Source: Aldrovandia affinis (Eukaryota; Chordata; Actinopteri; Notacanthiformes; Halosauridae). From it: a stretch of DNA of 64,000 nucleotides. Positions 46,597 to 55,949 of this stretch are shown here, piece by piece. The stretch covers positions 496,001 to 560,000 of the forward strand of contig JAINUG010000053.1 of NCBI GenBank assembly GCA_029706075.1, given 5' to 3'. Under the pieces are notes generated by a model, which worked only from the letters and a program-made list of their open reading frames with translations, searched no databases and was not told the DNA's origin. Numbering within the stretch: position 1 is the first letter of the stretch; each line of letters begins with the position of its first letter. The position numbers were made by a program, and so were the translations under genes.

Positions 46597-47019
46597 TAGA
46601 AAGAGTTTTGTTAGAAAGTACGCGTGTTGACTTAACACAGCTTTGTTCTTTTGAGAAGTTTTTGTTTGGAATTATTATTTTGTGGCAAATGGATGGATTC
46701 TTTTTTTGGATATACGACAACGGATTGGACGACGACGATGACAAAGGAATTACCCCGGAACGGACAACGACTACGGAATTGGATCACGGACAACACAACA
46801 ACGAGAGCGAAACGTTTGTGGACATTGTTGTATTGCCAGTGACATTTGTTGCCAGCCGTGTTTCCCTGCGACGGGAGCGGCATTTCCTTCCGCGGAAATA
46901 CTCTGTTGTAATCAATAAATCTCGTTTTACTTTTGAACTGTCTCCATTTTTCCGTTGTTTATTTATTAAGTTATAGATTATTGGCGGAGTGGAAACCCCA
47001 CACCCTTGGTTGCGCTACA
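46403..47019 (+). repeat. 5' LTR of the Gmr1-like element
   Basis: It begins TGTAGCGCCCGAGTAGGCG and ends GGTTGCGCTACA, so its termini form an inverted TGTAGCGC/GCGCTACA. A GA-rich microsatellite lies at 46563-46603. AATAAA at about 46914 could be the polyadenylation signal. No partner LTR is present in the window. Confidence 0.82.
46563..46603. repeat. (GA)n microsatellite inside the LTR
   Basis: GA units, interrupted twice by GATA, lie within the 5' LTR. Confidence 0.9.
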
Positions 47020-47021
47020 TA

Positions 47022-47037
47022 TGGTGGAGGATGCGGG
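47022..47037 (+). promoter_or_regulatory. Candidate tRNA primer-binding site
   Basis: TGGTGGAGGATGCGGG starts two bases after the LTR. It begins with TGG, which would pair with the CCA end of a tRNA. The priming tRNA is not identified. This contrasts with the self-priming signal of the element at 55454. Confidence 0.55.
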
Positions 47038-47079
47038 CAACTATTACGCCATATAATAAATAACTCTGTACAACGTGAA

Positions 47080-47535
47080 ATGGAGCCACTCATTAAACAG
47101 CTCGAGAAAAGTCACGCTGCGCAGCTGGCGCACAACCAAGCGCTGATGGACGAGCAGCGGCAGCAGACAACTCTTCTGAGACTGGAAGTAGCGTGGCTGT
47201 CAGCTACCGCAACCCCCCGCCGACCAAACCCCAGTGCGTTCATAGTGAAGATGACCACAGAGGATGATGTTGAGGCGTACCTCCAAACCTTTGAGCGAAC
47301 GGCGACCCGAGAAGGGTGGGCTCCAGGGCAATGGGCCGGGTTCATAGCTCCATTCCTGTCCGGGGCGGCCCAGCACACGTACCAGGATTTGGATGAGGTC
47401 CAGGCCGCTGACTACACTGTCCTGAAGAGGGAAATTCTGCGTCGCGCAGGGCACAGCCTCATCGGCCAGGCACAGAAATTCCACAACTGGACCTTAAACG
47501 TTACCTTACCGCCCGAGCCCAGATGCACGACCTGA
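47080..47535 (+). pseudogene. Gag N-terminal part, Gmr1-like element
   Basis: The ATG at 47080 is the first downstream of the primer site; the open frame extends upstream into the LTR, where a start would be unlikely. Residues 1-50 form a probable coiled coil rich in Gln, Leu and Glu. Residues about 55-140 resemble the SCAN-like capsid fold of this Gypsy branch: DDVEAYLQTFERTATREGW, then LSGAAQHTYQDL and LKREILRRAG. Gag forms the particle that packages the element RNA. A frameshift near 47510 cuts the frame (the expected continuation AQMHDLIRVAKNWM is in another frame), and further stops follow. Confidence 0.75.
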
Positions 47536-47796
47536 TCCGCGTTGCCAAGAACTGGATGACCCGACTGCCCTAACGCCCATGGAACGATTTGTCATTGACA
47601 CATTTTTGCACTCCCTACCTTTTGAAGCCAAGAAATTGGCAAGCCAGGCGAACCCCAGAGCGCCGATGAACTAGTGGTGCTGGTGGAGGGATACTAAGCC
47701 GCTGTAGAGGTCCTGCACAGCAGCCGACCCGCCCGACCCGAACCTGAGAAGCCCGAAGCCTCGGTCCGAACCCGGGAAAGGCCGAAACTGGATGGG

Positions 47797-48450
47797 ATGA
47801 CAGGGGCAAGGATCAGAGAAGGAACCCGGGCACCGCCAAACCCGTCAAGGAGACGCCCCTTCATGACCGAAGACCGCCGGGCGTGTTTTGACCGTGGAGA
47901 GGTGGGACATATCTCCTGGAATTGTCCCCGACAGGACGTGGTGATGCGGACCGCATCCGCCACAGACACCCCACCCGCAAAAGCCTGCGGGTTGCTGCTG
48001 TCCTGCTGGGCCACCGAGGGGTGCCCGTCGCCTCTGATGCCGGTGAGGGCCAACGGCAAAGACACCACAGCCCTGCTCGACTCTGGGAGCATGGTGACCC
48101 TGGTCCGCCCCGAGTACGCCCGGGCGGACCTTCAACCCGAGAAGATGGCTATTTCCTGCATCCACGGGGAGAACAGGGATTACCCCGTGACCTTCTTGAA
48201 GCTACAGACGACCAAGGGGCAGTACGTTGGAAAAGCCGGGATCGTTGAAAACCTGCTGGTTCCGGTGCTCCTGGGACGGGATTGCCCAATATTTCCCCAG
48301 CTCTGGACAGGGATGCGGGGGGAAGAGGCGAAGGCGAGGTGGCCGAAAAGCGGAAGCGGCAAGGGCAACCCAAGGCCCCCCACGCGGCGAAGTTCAGGGG
48401 GCGGATCTGCCGCACTCATCGGAGGTGGGGTCCGAATCCAAGACGGTTGA
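47797..48450 (+). pseudogene. Gag zinc knuckle and protease, Gmr1-like element
   Basis: The frame holds a zinc-knuckle sequence, CFDRGEVGHISWNC at residues 30-43. The pattern should be C-x2-C-x4-H-x4-C, but the second Cys is Arg, so metal binding is probably lost. Retropepsin-type protease follows, with ALLDSGSMVTLV (catalytic Asp about residue 95) and, near residue 165, LLVPVLLGRD, which fits the hydrophobic-Gly flap end of the fold. The Met at 47797 is only the first in this open stretch. In the intact element the reading frame would be continuous with gag. Confidence 0.75.
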
Positions 48451-48830
48451 GGCCACCAGACCTCGATTTCAGGGAGTGGACCGCAGCCATCAGCAGAGGG
48501 GCTGTCAGAGGCCGGCGCTGCCGAGGCAACCCCAGTTGAGGAAGAGCCAACATGGGAGGAATTGTTCTTGATGGGCCACGAGGAGGCGCCAGAGTCCCCG
48601 CCCTTGACGGGACGGTTCGGGATGGCTCAACTGGAAGACCAGAACCTGAGACACGCCTTCCAACATGTCACAGTGGTTAACGGGACACAGTGGTTAACGG
48701 GTGGTTAAGGACAAAACTTACCCTCATTTTGCTATTAAAAACCGTCTGTTATACCAGGTGGTCATGAGTGAAGGTCGAGAAATAGAGCAGCTGTTAGTGC
48801 CACACTCCAGTGAAGACTGTTTTACAGTTG
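48451..48830 (+). other. Linker between protease and integrase
   Basis: The sequence is GC-rich and continues the element, but I recognise no domain. Two frames are partly open. A short direct duplication of GACACAGTGGTTAACGGG occurs near 48679-48709. Confidence 0.5.
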
Positions 48831-49673
48831 GCGCATGCGCACGTGCTGGGGGCACACTTGGGGGTCGAGAAGACCTCCGAACGGATCAAGGCACGCTTCT
48901 ATTAGCCAGGGATAAAACGTGCAGTGGAGAAATTCTGCCGAGAGTGCAGGGAGTGCCAGAGGGTGGCGCCCAAGCCCAAGTACAAGAGCCCTTTAATCCC
49001 TTTGCCAATAATCTCTGTTCCTTTTAGCCGGATCGCGTTAGATCTCGTCGGGCCCCTCCCAAAAAGCAGCAAGGGGTTCCAATACATCTTGGTCATCTTG
49101 GACTACGCCACCCGGTACCCCGAAGCCATTCTCCTGCGCACGATGGCCACCAAGGGCATCGCACGAGAACTGATGCTGCTGTTCTCCCGGGTCGGCATAC
49201 CGGATGAGATCCTGATGGACTAGGGCACTCCCTTTATGAGGAAGGTAATGCGTGACTTATGCCAGTTATTAGAAATCAGACAAATACGTACGTCTGTGTA
49301 CCACCCCCAGACTGACGGTCTTGTTGAAAGGTTCAACCGAACCCTGAAGAGTATGTTGCGGAAGGCACAGGAGGCGCAGCAGCGCATCTACAATCGCGGG
49401 GGGCAGCTCCGGGAGTTTCAGCCCGGGGATCAGGTACTGGTGCTGGTCCCCACATCCAAGTGCAAGTTCCTCGCCCACTGGAAAGGACCGTACGAGGTTA
49501 ATTATAGGGCCAGTCAACCCGACTGTCGAAAGAAAACGCAGCTGTACCATATTAACCTGTTGAAACAGTGGCATATCATCGACCAGGTCCCAGAGGGCGG
49601 ACCGCAGCCGTGTTTTACAGCCAGCCAGGTGGATGAGGTTCCGCTAGGAGAACAACTGAGCACGGCCCAATGA
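48831..49673 (+). pseudogene. Integrase, Gmr1-like element (upstream of RT)
   Basis: The HHCC zinc region is split by a frameshift, but EKFCRECRECQRVAPKPKYK, with its paired Cys, is clear at about 48924-48983. The catalytic core shows IALDLVGPLPKSSKGFQYIL (first Asp) and then ILMD followed by a TAG at 49221-49223 where Gln is expected. The second Asp is retained just before the stop. The final block is VYHPQTDGLVERFNRTL with the Glu. A deletion joins this to EAQQRIYNRGGQLREFQPGD and the GPY/F-like module FLAHWKGPYEV. The reverse transcriptase follows 46 bases downstream, which makes the Copia-like gene order explicit. Confidence 0.82.
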
Positions 49674-49718
49674 CAGGAGCTACGGGAGCTGGTGGGCCGC
49701 CATAGAGATGTCTTCTAG

Positions 49719-50485
49719 GTGGACCCGGGAGAGACCGACATCATCGAACACCACATCGTCACTCCCCCGGGAGTCAAGGTAACACAGCGGCCGTACCGCA
49801 TTCCAGAAGCGCGGCGTGAGATCATAGAGGAGTCCCGTAGTGAGTGGTGCAGCCCCATAGTCCTGGTCCCCAAGCCTGATGGAACAATCAGGTTCTGCAA
49901 TGATTTTAGGAAACTGAATGAGGTTTCAAAATTTGATGCGTACCCCATGCCTAGGGTGGATGAGCTGATCGAGCGGCTCGGAATGGCAAGATACATCAGC
50001 ACGCTGGACCTGATGAAGGGGTACTGGCAGGTGCCCCTGACAAGGGAGTCCAGGGAGAAGACGGCGTTCGCCTATATCAGTACCGGAAACTGCCATTCAG
50101 ATACTGAGTCCCCATCGACAGTATGCCGCCGCATACCTGAACGACATCGTCATCCATGGAGAAGACTGGGGAACCCATCTCAGGCAAATGCAGGAGGTGC
50201 TGCATGCACTAAGAGGGGCGGGGCTGACAGCAAACCCCCGGAAGTGCCACCTTGGGCTACAGGAGGCAGAGTACCTGAGCTACACCATTGGCCGAGGGTT
50301 GGTCAAGCCCCAAGCGGCCAAGATCGAGTCAATCCAGAACTGGCCCCGCCCCACGACACAGAAACAGGTGCGTACATTCATCAGGCTGGTCAGTTATTAC
50401 CGACGATTTATCCCCCACTTTGCATCCCTGGCTAGCTCGTTGATTGACCTGACCCGTAAAAAGTTGGAGTGGTGTGGTGTGAGTT
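49719..50485 (+). pseudogene. Reverse transcriptase, Gmr1-like element
   Basis: Motifs appear in Gypsy RT order: WCSPIVLVPKPDGTIRFCND, FDAYPMPRVDELIERLG, and ISTLDLMKGYWQVPL with the first catalytic Asp. A short deletion and frameshift follow near 50090. The catalytic YxDD box then reads YLND (50134-50145): the first Asp of the pair is Asn, which should abolish activity. Thumb and connection blocks follow (LRGAGLTANPRKCHLGLQEA, FIRLVSYYRRFIPHFASLAS). The similarity ends after LIDLTRKK at about 50465, before RNase H, where a dispersed repeat begins. Confidence 0.85.
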
Positions 50486-50712
50486 GGTGTGAGCTGGGAC
50501 CAGATCTCCAAAGAAATCAGGAATGTGTATAATCACCCTTGACTAGACTCCTTGCAAACTGGCAAAAAAAACTGAGGTCAAGCTATCAACAGGTCACACT
50601 TTAAGTGTTTGGAGTGGGGGGGGTTGGCTCCCTTCCTCCCTCCCTCCTTAGGCCATGCATGATTCATTTACGATTTCGGAGAAGGCCCAGCCAAGTCAGG
50701 TTCACCTCCCTG
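50486..50712 (+). repeat. Unclassified dispersed repeat, copy 2
   Basis: This segment aligns with the reverse complement of 16885-17115: GGGACCAGATCTC, CACCCTTGA-like, CAGGTCACACTTTAAGTG and CAAGTCAGGTTCA in the same order. It starts exactly where the Gmr1-like element loses similarity to pol. The element may have been cut by, or inserted into, this repeat. No coding region or terminal repeat is seen. Confidence 0.55.
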
Positions 50713-52067
50713 ACAAACTAAGTAGATTATTTTCAGAGGAACGCAGGACGCAGGCGATTTAATATGATTAAAAAATGATTATTCAGTCAAAAGTTATATA
50801 AATAGTAACCTGGTGGGTTATTTATCAACTGCTCATATGGACAGATTTGTCCATTTGTAGGAACATTTATACACAAAGTGCTATAATTATCCGTTGCTTA
50901 AGATTGTGCACACTCATGAATATGCTCTATGACTATGACATTATGAAACACAGTTGAGATCTTGCTGATCTTGCGCTTTTGGATGACTTGGCCAATGAAG
51001 CCTTCCAGGGTGAACGTGTTTTCAGAGACAGGTACAACTTTTTTGCTGAGTAATGAGTTGCTCATCAGCAGATACCATTTCCTAAAGACAATTTTGCTGG
51101 ATTTGTGCTGTGACCTCTCTCCTAGGTTGGAATGGGAAACGAACCAAACCCATGCCATTCTGACGCACATCCAGGTTTTGTCCACACTCAGGTTTTTGGC
51201 GACTGGCACTTTTCAGCAGCAGCTTGGCAACCGGTGAAACATTTCCCTCTATAAGCCGAATGACGTCTCAGACAGCAGATCGCTGTCATCCCCCAGGACC
51301 ATCCCTGACTGTGCAGTGTCTCCAATAATACCGGCAATCTGTTGGTCCAGTTGCTGTTCTCTCTTTTCTGTGAGTGATGACTCCCCTTTTTCTGCATTAT
51401 GTTTGAGATCAAACCATTTTTTTTACATTTCAAGTACTGCCCTGCTCTCTGAAGAAGCAGCATTAACTGCTCGGGTTAGAGGTGCATAACACCTAATCAA
51501 TTTCAGTATCGGAAAAGTATTTAGCTATTTTTGGTTTATTGTCATTGTGCTTCCTCTGAGCTTTTTAAAGGGATGATATAATCATATATGGCCAATTGGG
51601 GACATCTCTAAATGCAAATCTGCACAACCGTGCACGAGAGAACAATGGCGTTTATTAATCATCAGGTACATTTACATTACTCTTGAAACCTGCATGCAAT
51701 GAAATCTATTACTCAATCTATTGTCACTGCTATGATAGTTTTATAAATCATACTTTTCTTGTGCTCAGACCCAATTCAAGGTGGCTTGGGGCCCTGTAAA
51801 CATTTCTGGGTGCTTACCAGGAGAAAGAAATTACAGGCCCAAATAGGCCTATAACACAAATCATGGATTTAGCCATCATTATTATAACTCTCTCTGTGGA
51901 AATAAAGACTGTAGCCAACTATCAACCTCATCTGTAAAATAAGTGTTGCAGCCCTGACTCCCTGCCTAACTGTTAGGCGGAGCTCAGCTGTGGTTTCAGC
52001 ACCACGCACATGCACAATTTAGAAAACCCATTGGGGAGAGAGTTAAGTCAGGTAAATGTATGGCCTA
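50713..52067. other. No gene recognised
   Basis: Open frames near 50898-51237 and 51188-51463 overlap on opposite strands and lack recognisable domains. No element ends are visible. Confidence 0.45.
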
Positions 52068-52228
52068 TGTGGTTCTCTGTGGCTCAGTTGGTAGAGCACA
52101 GCGTTGGCAATGCTTAGGGTGTGGGTTCAATTTCCACTGGGACCACATATACTGAAAAATGTATGCATTCACTACTGTAAGTCGCTTTGGATAAAAGCGT
52201 CTGCTAAATGGCATATATTATTATTATT
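52068..52228 (+). mobile_element. tRNA-derived SINE with L2-type tail, copy 1
   Basis: The head carries GTGGCTCAGTTGGTAGAGCA (A box) and GTGGGTTCAATTTCC (B box). The tail, AAGTCGCTTTGGATAAAAGC followed by GTCTGCTAAATG, is the L2 3' tail also found at 24985-25025. Sharing the LINE tail lets the L2 reverse transcriptase copy such SINEs. The insertion lies just before a long CA repeat. It is not a functional tRNA gene. Confidence 0.85.
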
Positions 52229-52236
52229 ATTACATG

Positions 52237-52240
<4 letters not shown>

Positions 52241-52327
<87 letters not shown>
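52241..52327. repeat. (CA)n microsatellite, about 43 units
   Basis: A long uninterrupted CA run is preceded by GCGCGCG. Arrays of this length are usually polymorphic. Confidence 0.97.
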
Positions 52328-52328
<1 letters not shown>

Positions 52329-53270
52329 AGGCCCAGCGCCAGGAGAATATCACTTAAATTAATGGGGGGGGGGCACAACTAAATACCGCTTCTCAAATGC
52401 TGCACATTGACATCACCACCAGCAACAGGCTACTTTGTCTTGCTTGGGCTTTGTGACATAACCACAGCAACTGTATTTTCTCAAAAGTTAAATGCATGGG
52501 GGATGTATTTAATGTATTTAACAATGCCGATGGATGCTTTCTATGCCACCTCATATAACTTTATAAATCATTTATTTCAATGTCTAATAGAAGGGAAATG
52601 TGGAACAAAACAAATTCAGTATTAGCTTGACACAGAACGCAACTCAGATTTACGTAACAATTCATTATGTTATTTGTGTCAACCCTAACAATCAATGTGT
52701 ATGTGAACACACAGACTGATTATCCCTTGCTAGTGTGATAGTAGCTAATAAATCCTATCAAGACTGGTCCCCAGGATGATAATGCTAGCTGGCTAGCTAT
52801 CTCAATGAGCTGGCAGCCAAGAAGTTGCTGAGTTGAATAAACATGATTTGATAAACATGCTAGCTAACATGTTAGCTACAGCTAGCCAGCCATCCATGTA
52901 TCTAATTAAGTAGCCTGTGGCTTGCTAATGTTATCTGGTTCGCTCGCTAATTAGCCAGCCAGCATCAACAAGCTCATTCAGCTTCTTGAACTTGAAACAA
53001 GTGTTGAGTAGAAATGTAGATATCCATCTAATATGACCTGATGGGGTTTGTCAGTGACAGGTCAACTGGAGTTGTTGCTTTGGTTAAGCTACTGGGAGGC
53101 TTGTGGGCAATGGCTAACATTAGTGGCTGCTGAATTTCCATTGTTGTTAGCAGTTTCCATTGCTATACTCAAATAATGAAAGCAAACAGTCCTCTGGATT
53201 GGAAATATTCTTACTAATATCCTGACTAGAATGAGTTTTTATTAAATGAGCTGAGTGGGCTTGTTCTCTC
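52328..53270. other. No gene recognised; GCTAGC-rich
   Basis: From 52780 to 52960 the words GCTAGC, TAGCTA and GCCAGCC are frequent. A G-run of about ten bases lies near 52363. The segment may be the body of an old hAT derivative, but I could not pair its ends. Confidence 0.4.
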
Positions 53271-53509
53271 CAGTGGTGGACAAAGTAAAAGTACTTTTAC
53301 TTTACTTTGACTTATTACTGTACTTAAGTACATTTTTCAAGTATCTGTGCTTACTTAAGTATTTCCATTTTTACTTTTACTTTCAACAACAAATATTGCC
53401 ACCCAACATGAGAAGCAATGTAGGACTTTTTACTTTTACTTGAGTAATATTTTATCAGGGTATCTGTACTTTTACTCAAGTAAAGGTTTGTATACTTTGT
53501 CCATCGCTG
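53271..53509. mobile_element. hAT-type MITE (CAGTGGTGGAC family), copy 2
   Basis: It begins CAGTGGTGGACAAAGT and ends ACTTTGTCCATCGCTG. The flanks GTTCTCTC (53263-53270) and GTCCTCTC (53510-53517) match at 7 of 8 positions. The interior is rich in ACTTTTACTTGAGTAA-like words, as in the copy at 23953-24164. There is no coding capacity. Confidence 0.82.
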
Positions 53510-53574
53510 GTCCTCTCCTAGATTATCAGGGGCTCTTTGTAAATTTGAGAGGCCGGAACTGCAGCTAGGGTTCA

Positions 53575-53727
53575 TTGTGGTTCTGTGTGGCTCAGTTGGT
53601 AGAGCATGGTGTTGGCAATGCTTAGGTTGTGGGTTCAATTCCCACTGGGACCACATATACAAAAAAATGTATGCATTCACTACTGTAAGTCACTTTGGAT
53701 AAAAGCATCTACTAAATGGCATATATA
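53575..53727 (+). mobile_element. tRNA-derived SINE with L2-type tail, copy 2
   Basis: It matches the SINE at 52068 over its whole length, with A box GTGGCTCAGTTGGTAGAGCA, B box GTGGGTTCAATTCCC and tail AAGTCACTTTGGATAAAAGC. Its 3' end contains the TA used by the Tc1 inverted dimer that starts at 53728. Confidence 0.85.
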
Positions 53728-54127
53728 CAGTGGGTTCGGAAAGTATTCAGACCCCCTTAAATTTTTCACTCTTTGTCATATTGCAGCCATTTGCTAAAAT
53801 CAATTAATTTCATTTTTTTCCTCGTTCATGCACACACAGCACCCAATATTGTCAGAAAAACACAGACTTGTAGAAATTTTTGCAGATTTATTACAAAATA
53901 AACACTGAAATATCACATGGCCATAAGTATTCAGACCCTTTGCTGTGACACTTGTATATTTAACTCAGGTGCTGTCCAATTCTTCTGATCATCCTTGAGA
54001 TGGGCCTACACCTTCATTGGAGTCCAGCTGTGCTTAATTATATTGATTGGACTTGATTTGGAAAGGCACACACCTGTCTATGTAAGGTCCCACAGTTGAC
54101 AGTGCATGTCAGAGTAAAAACCAAGTC

Positions 54128-54469
54128 ATGAAGTCCTAGGAACTCTCCATAGACCTCCGAGATAGAATTGTGTTGAGGCATAGATCTGGGGAAGGGTATA
54201 AAAACATTGCTAAAGCATTGAAAGCACCCAGGAGAACAGTGGGCTCCATCATTGTGAAATGGAAGAAGTTTGGAACCACCACAACTCTTCTTAGAGCTGG
54301 CCGTCTGACCAAACTAAGTAACCGGGCAAGAAGGGACATGGTCAGGGAGGTGACCAAGAACCCAATGGCCACTCTAAGAGAGCTTCAGAGTTCCTCTGCA
54401 GCGATGGGAGAACCTGGTAGAAGGACAAACATCTCTGCAGCACTCCCATCAATCAGACCTTTATGGTAG
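54128..54469 (+). pseudogene. Tc1 transposase N-terminal half, left arm
   Basis: The ATG at 54128 opens MKS followed by a TAG at codon 4, after which the frame continues as ELSIDLRDRIVLRHRSGEGY, the N-terminal helix-turn-helix of this Tc1 family. The second DNA-binding part, TTTLLRAGRLTKLSNRARRD, follows. The frame crosses SSSAAMGEPGRRTNISAAL and ends at the palindrome centre. No catalytic residue is present. Confidence 0.8.
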
Positions 54470-54903
54470 CACTTGGCATTCAGGCCAAAAATTTCAATTT
54501 GTGTCTCATCAGACCGGATAATCTTTTTCCTGATGCTCTTAGAGTCCTTTAAGTACCATTTGGCAAACTCCAGGTGGGCTGTCATATGCCTTTCACTCAG
54601 AAGTAGCTTCCGTCTAGCCACTACCATAAAGGTCTGATTAGAGTGAAGCTCTCTTAGAGTGGCCATTGGGTTCTTGGTCACCTCCCTGACCATGTCCCTT
54701 CTTGCCTGGTTACTTAGTTTGGCCAGACGGCCAGCTCTAAGAAGAGTTGTGGTGGTTTCAAACTTATTCCATTTCACAATGATGGAGCCCACTGTTCTCC
54801 TGGGTGCTTTCAATGCTTTAGCAATGTTTTTATACCCTTCCCCAGATCTATGCCTCAACACAATTCTATCTCGGAGGTCTATGGAGAGTTCCTAGGACTT
54901 CAT
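54385..54903 (-). pseudogene. Tc1 transposase N-terminal half, right arm
   Basis: It is the mirror image of the left-arm gene, with the same ATG and the same codon-4 TAG (ATG at 54903). After TLRELHS a deletion joins NQTFMVVARRKLLLSERHMT, and the frame reaches IIRSDETQIEIFGLNAKC, including the first catalytic Asp (SDE). It then runs across the palindrome centre into left-arm sequence. The second Asp and the Glu are absent. Confidence 0.8.
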
Positions 54904-55453
54904 GGCTTGGTTTTTACTCTGACATGCACTGTCAACTGTGGGACCTTACATAGACAGGTGTGTGCCTTTCCAAATCAAGTCCAATCAATATAATTAAGCA
55001 CAGCTGGACTCCAATGAAGGTGTAGGCCCATCTCAAGGATGATCAGAAGAATTGGACAGCACCTGAGTTAAATATACAAGTGTCACAGCAAAGGGTCTGA
55101 ATACTTATGGCCATGTGATATTTCAGTGTTTATTTTGTAATAAATCTGCAAAAATTTCTACAAGTCTGTGTTTTTCTGACAATATTGGGTGCTGTGTGTG
55201 CATGAACGAGGAAAAAAATGAAATTAATTGATTTTAGCAAATGGCTGCAATATGACAAAGAGTGAAAAATTTAAGGGGGTCTGAATACTTTCCGAACCCA
55301 CTGTATATTGTAGAAGGAGGACGATCTACCATGCCAGTGATGTCCTCAATGCGGGCTGCGTCAAGTTGCGCCACTGTTTCAACTTGTGCTGCTGTTTTAA
55401 CATTTTCTTATATCTATAATGTTAGCAGTATCAATAAGTCCACTTGATAAAAA

Positions 55454-55948
55454 TGTCACGAATCAAGCTATTAGGAGAAGCGTGAGGAATGCGAAGAATC
55501 TAGCCAGGTCATTATCGACGGCTGGAAATCATTTACCGTGAGAACATTTATACTCCGGGATTCTCGTTGATCATCGCTTGGACATTTTGCTAGCTTTGTA
55601 TTTCTGTTCTCTGTACCATTGTTGCCTATTGTCTCTCGCTCGCTAAAGATTTCGTGTTTCTTGTTCGTGTTCGTGTTTTCTTGTTTGTTTATTCGTAAGC
55701 CTATGTTTAGCTTATTTACGTGTTGTTTAGTACACGTTTTGGATTGTTCTGTTTCGCTAGTTTTGTTTTGTTTTTCTCGTTGTTGCTTTTGGTTTGGTTA
55801 TTTGTATTTTTACGTGTCTTGTTCAGACACCGTTTTGTTTTCTGTCCTGTGCGTTAAGCATTAAAATCGGCTTAAATCGCGTCACTGCTTCCGGATCTCT
55901 ATCTCTCTCTCACCCGCATTTGGTTCCACATCTACCGGTCTCCTGACA
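55454..55948 (+). repeat. 5' LTR of the chromovirus
   Basis: The LTR runs from TGTCACGAATCAAGC to CGGTCTCCTGACA. It holds a TATA-like TTTATA at 55547-55552, a predicted transcript start at 55577, and an ATTAAA polyadenylation-like signal near 55860. The matching 3' LTR is at 60302-60795. Confidence 0.93.
55547..55586 (+). promoter_or_regulatory. LTR core promoter and predicted transcript 5' end
   Basis: TTTATA at 55547-55552 is followed, 30 bases from its first T, by CTTGGACATT at 55577-55586. This ten-base word is the exact complement of AATGTCCAAG just after the LTR (55950-55959). In the Tf1/sushi group the transcript's own 5' end primes reverse transcription, and the TATA spacing fits a start at or near 55577. 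The start site is predicted, not observed. Confidence 0.6.
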
Positions 55949-55949
55949 G

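Larger units (their letters stand above)
46403..50485 (+). mobile_element. Gmr1-like Gypsy retrotransposon, 3'-truncated
   Basis: A 617-bp 5' LTR is followed by a tRNA-type primer-binding site and by gag, protease, integrase and reverse transcriptase, in that order. Integrase before reverse transcriptase is the order of Ty1/Copia, yet the protein motifs are Gypsy-type. This combination defines the Gmr1 group described from deuterostomes. RNase H, the 3' end and the 3' LTR are missing; the sequence switches at about 50485 to an unrelated dispersed repeat. Stops, frameshifts and a mutated YxDD box show that it is inactive. A target duplication cannot be tested without the right end. Confidence 0.85.
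53728..55303. mobile_element. Tc1 transposon inverted dimer (palindrome)
   Basis: Both ends start with the same terminal sequence, CAGTGGGTTCGGAAAGTATT, and TA lies on both sides (53726-53727 and 55304-55305). The left arm (53728 to about 54466) and the right arm (about 54467 to 55303) are reverse complements over more than 600 bp, colinear to about 54390/54641, with very few differences. Each arm holds the 5' end of a Tc1 transposase pointing inward. The right arm runs further into the gene but lacks a short internal segment that the left arm keeps. The element is thus two 5' halves joined head to head. Confidence 0.9.

Noticed and set aside
52079-52130. Functional tRNA gene
   Set aside because: A and B boxes are present, but the cloverleaf is not complete and the unit continues into a SINE body with an L2 tail.
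52104-52382. Thr-His repeat protein and Cys-Val repeat protein
   Set aside because: Both are translations of the CA microsatellite on the two strands.
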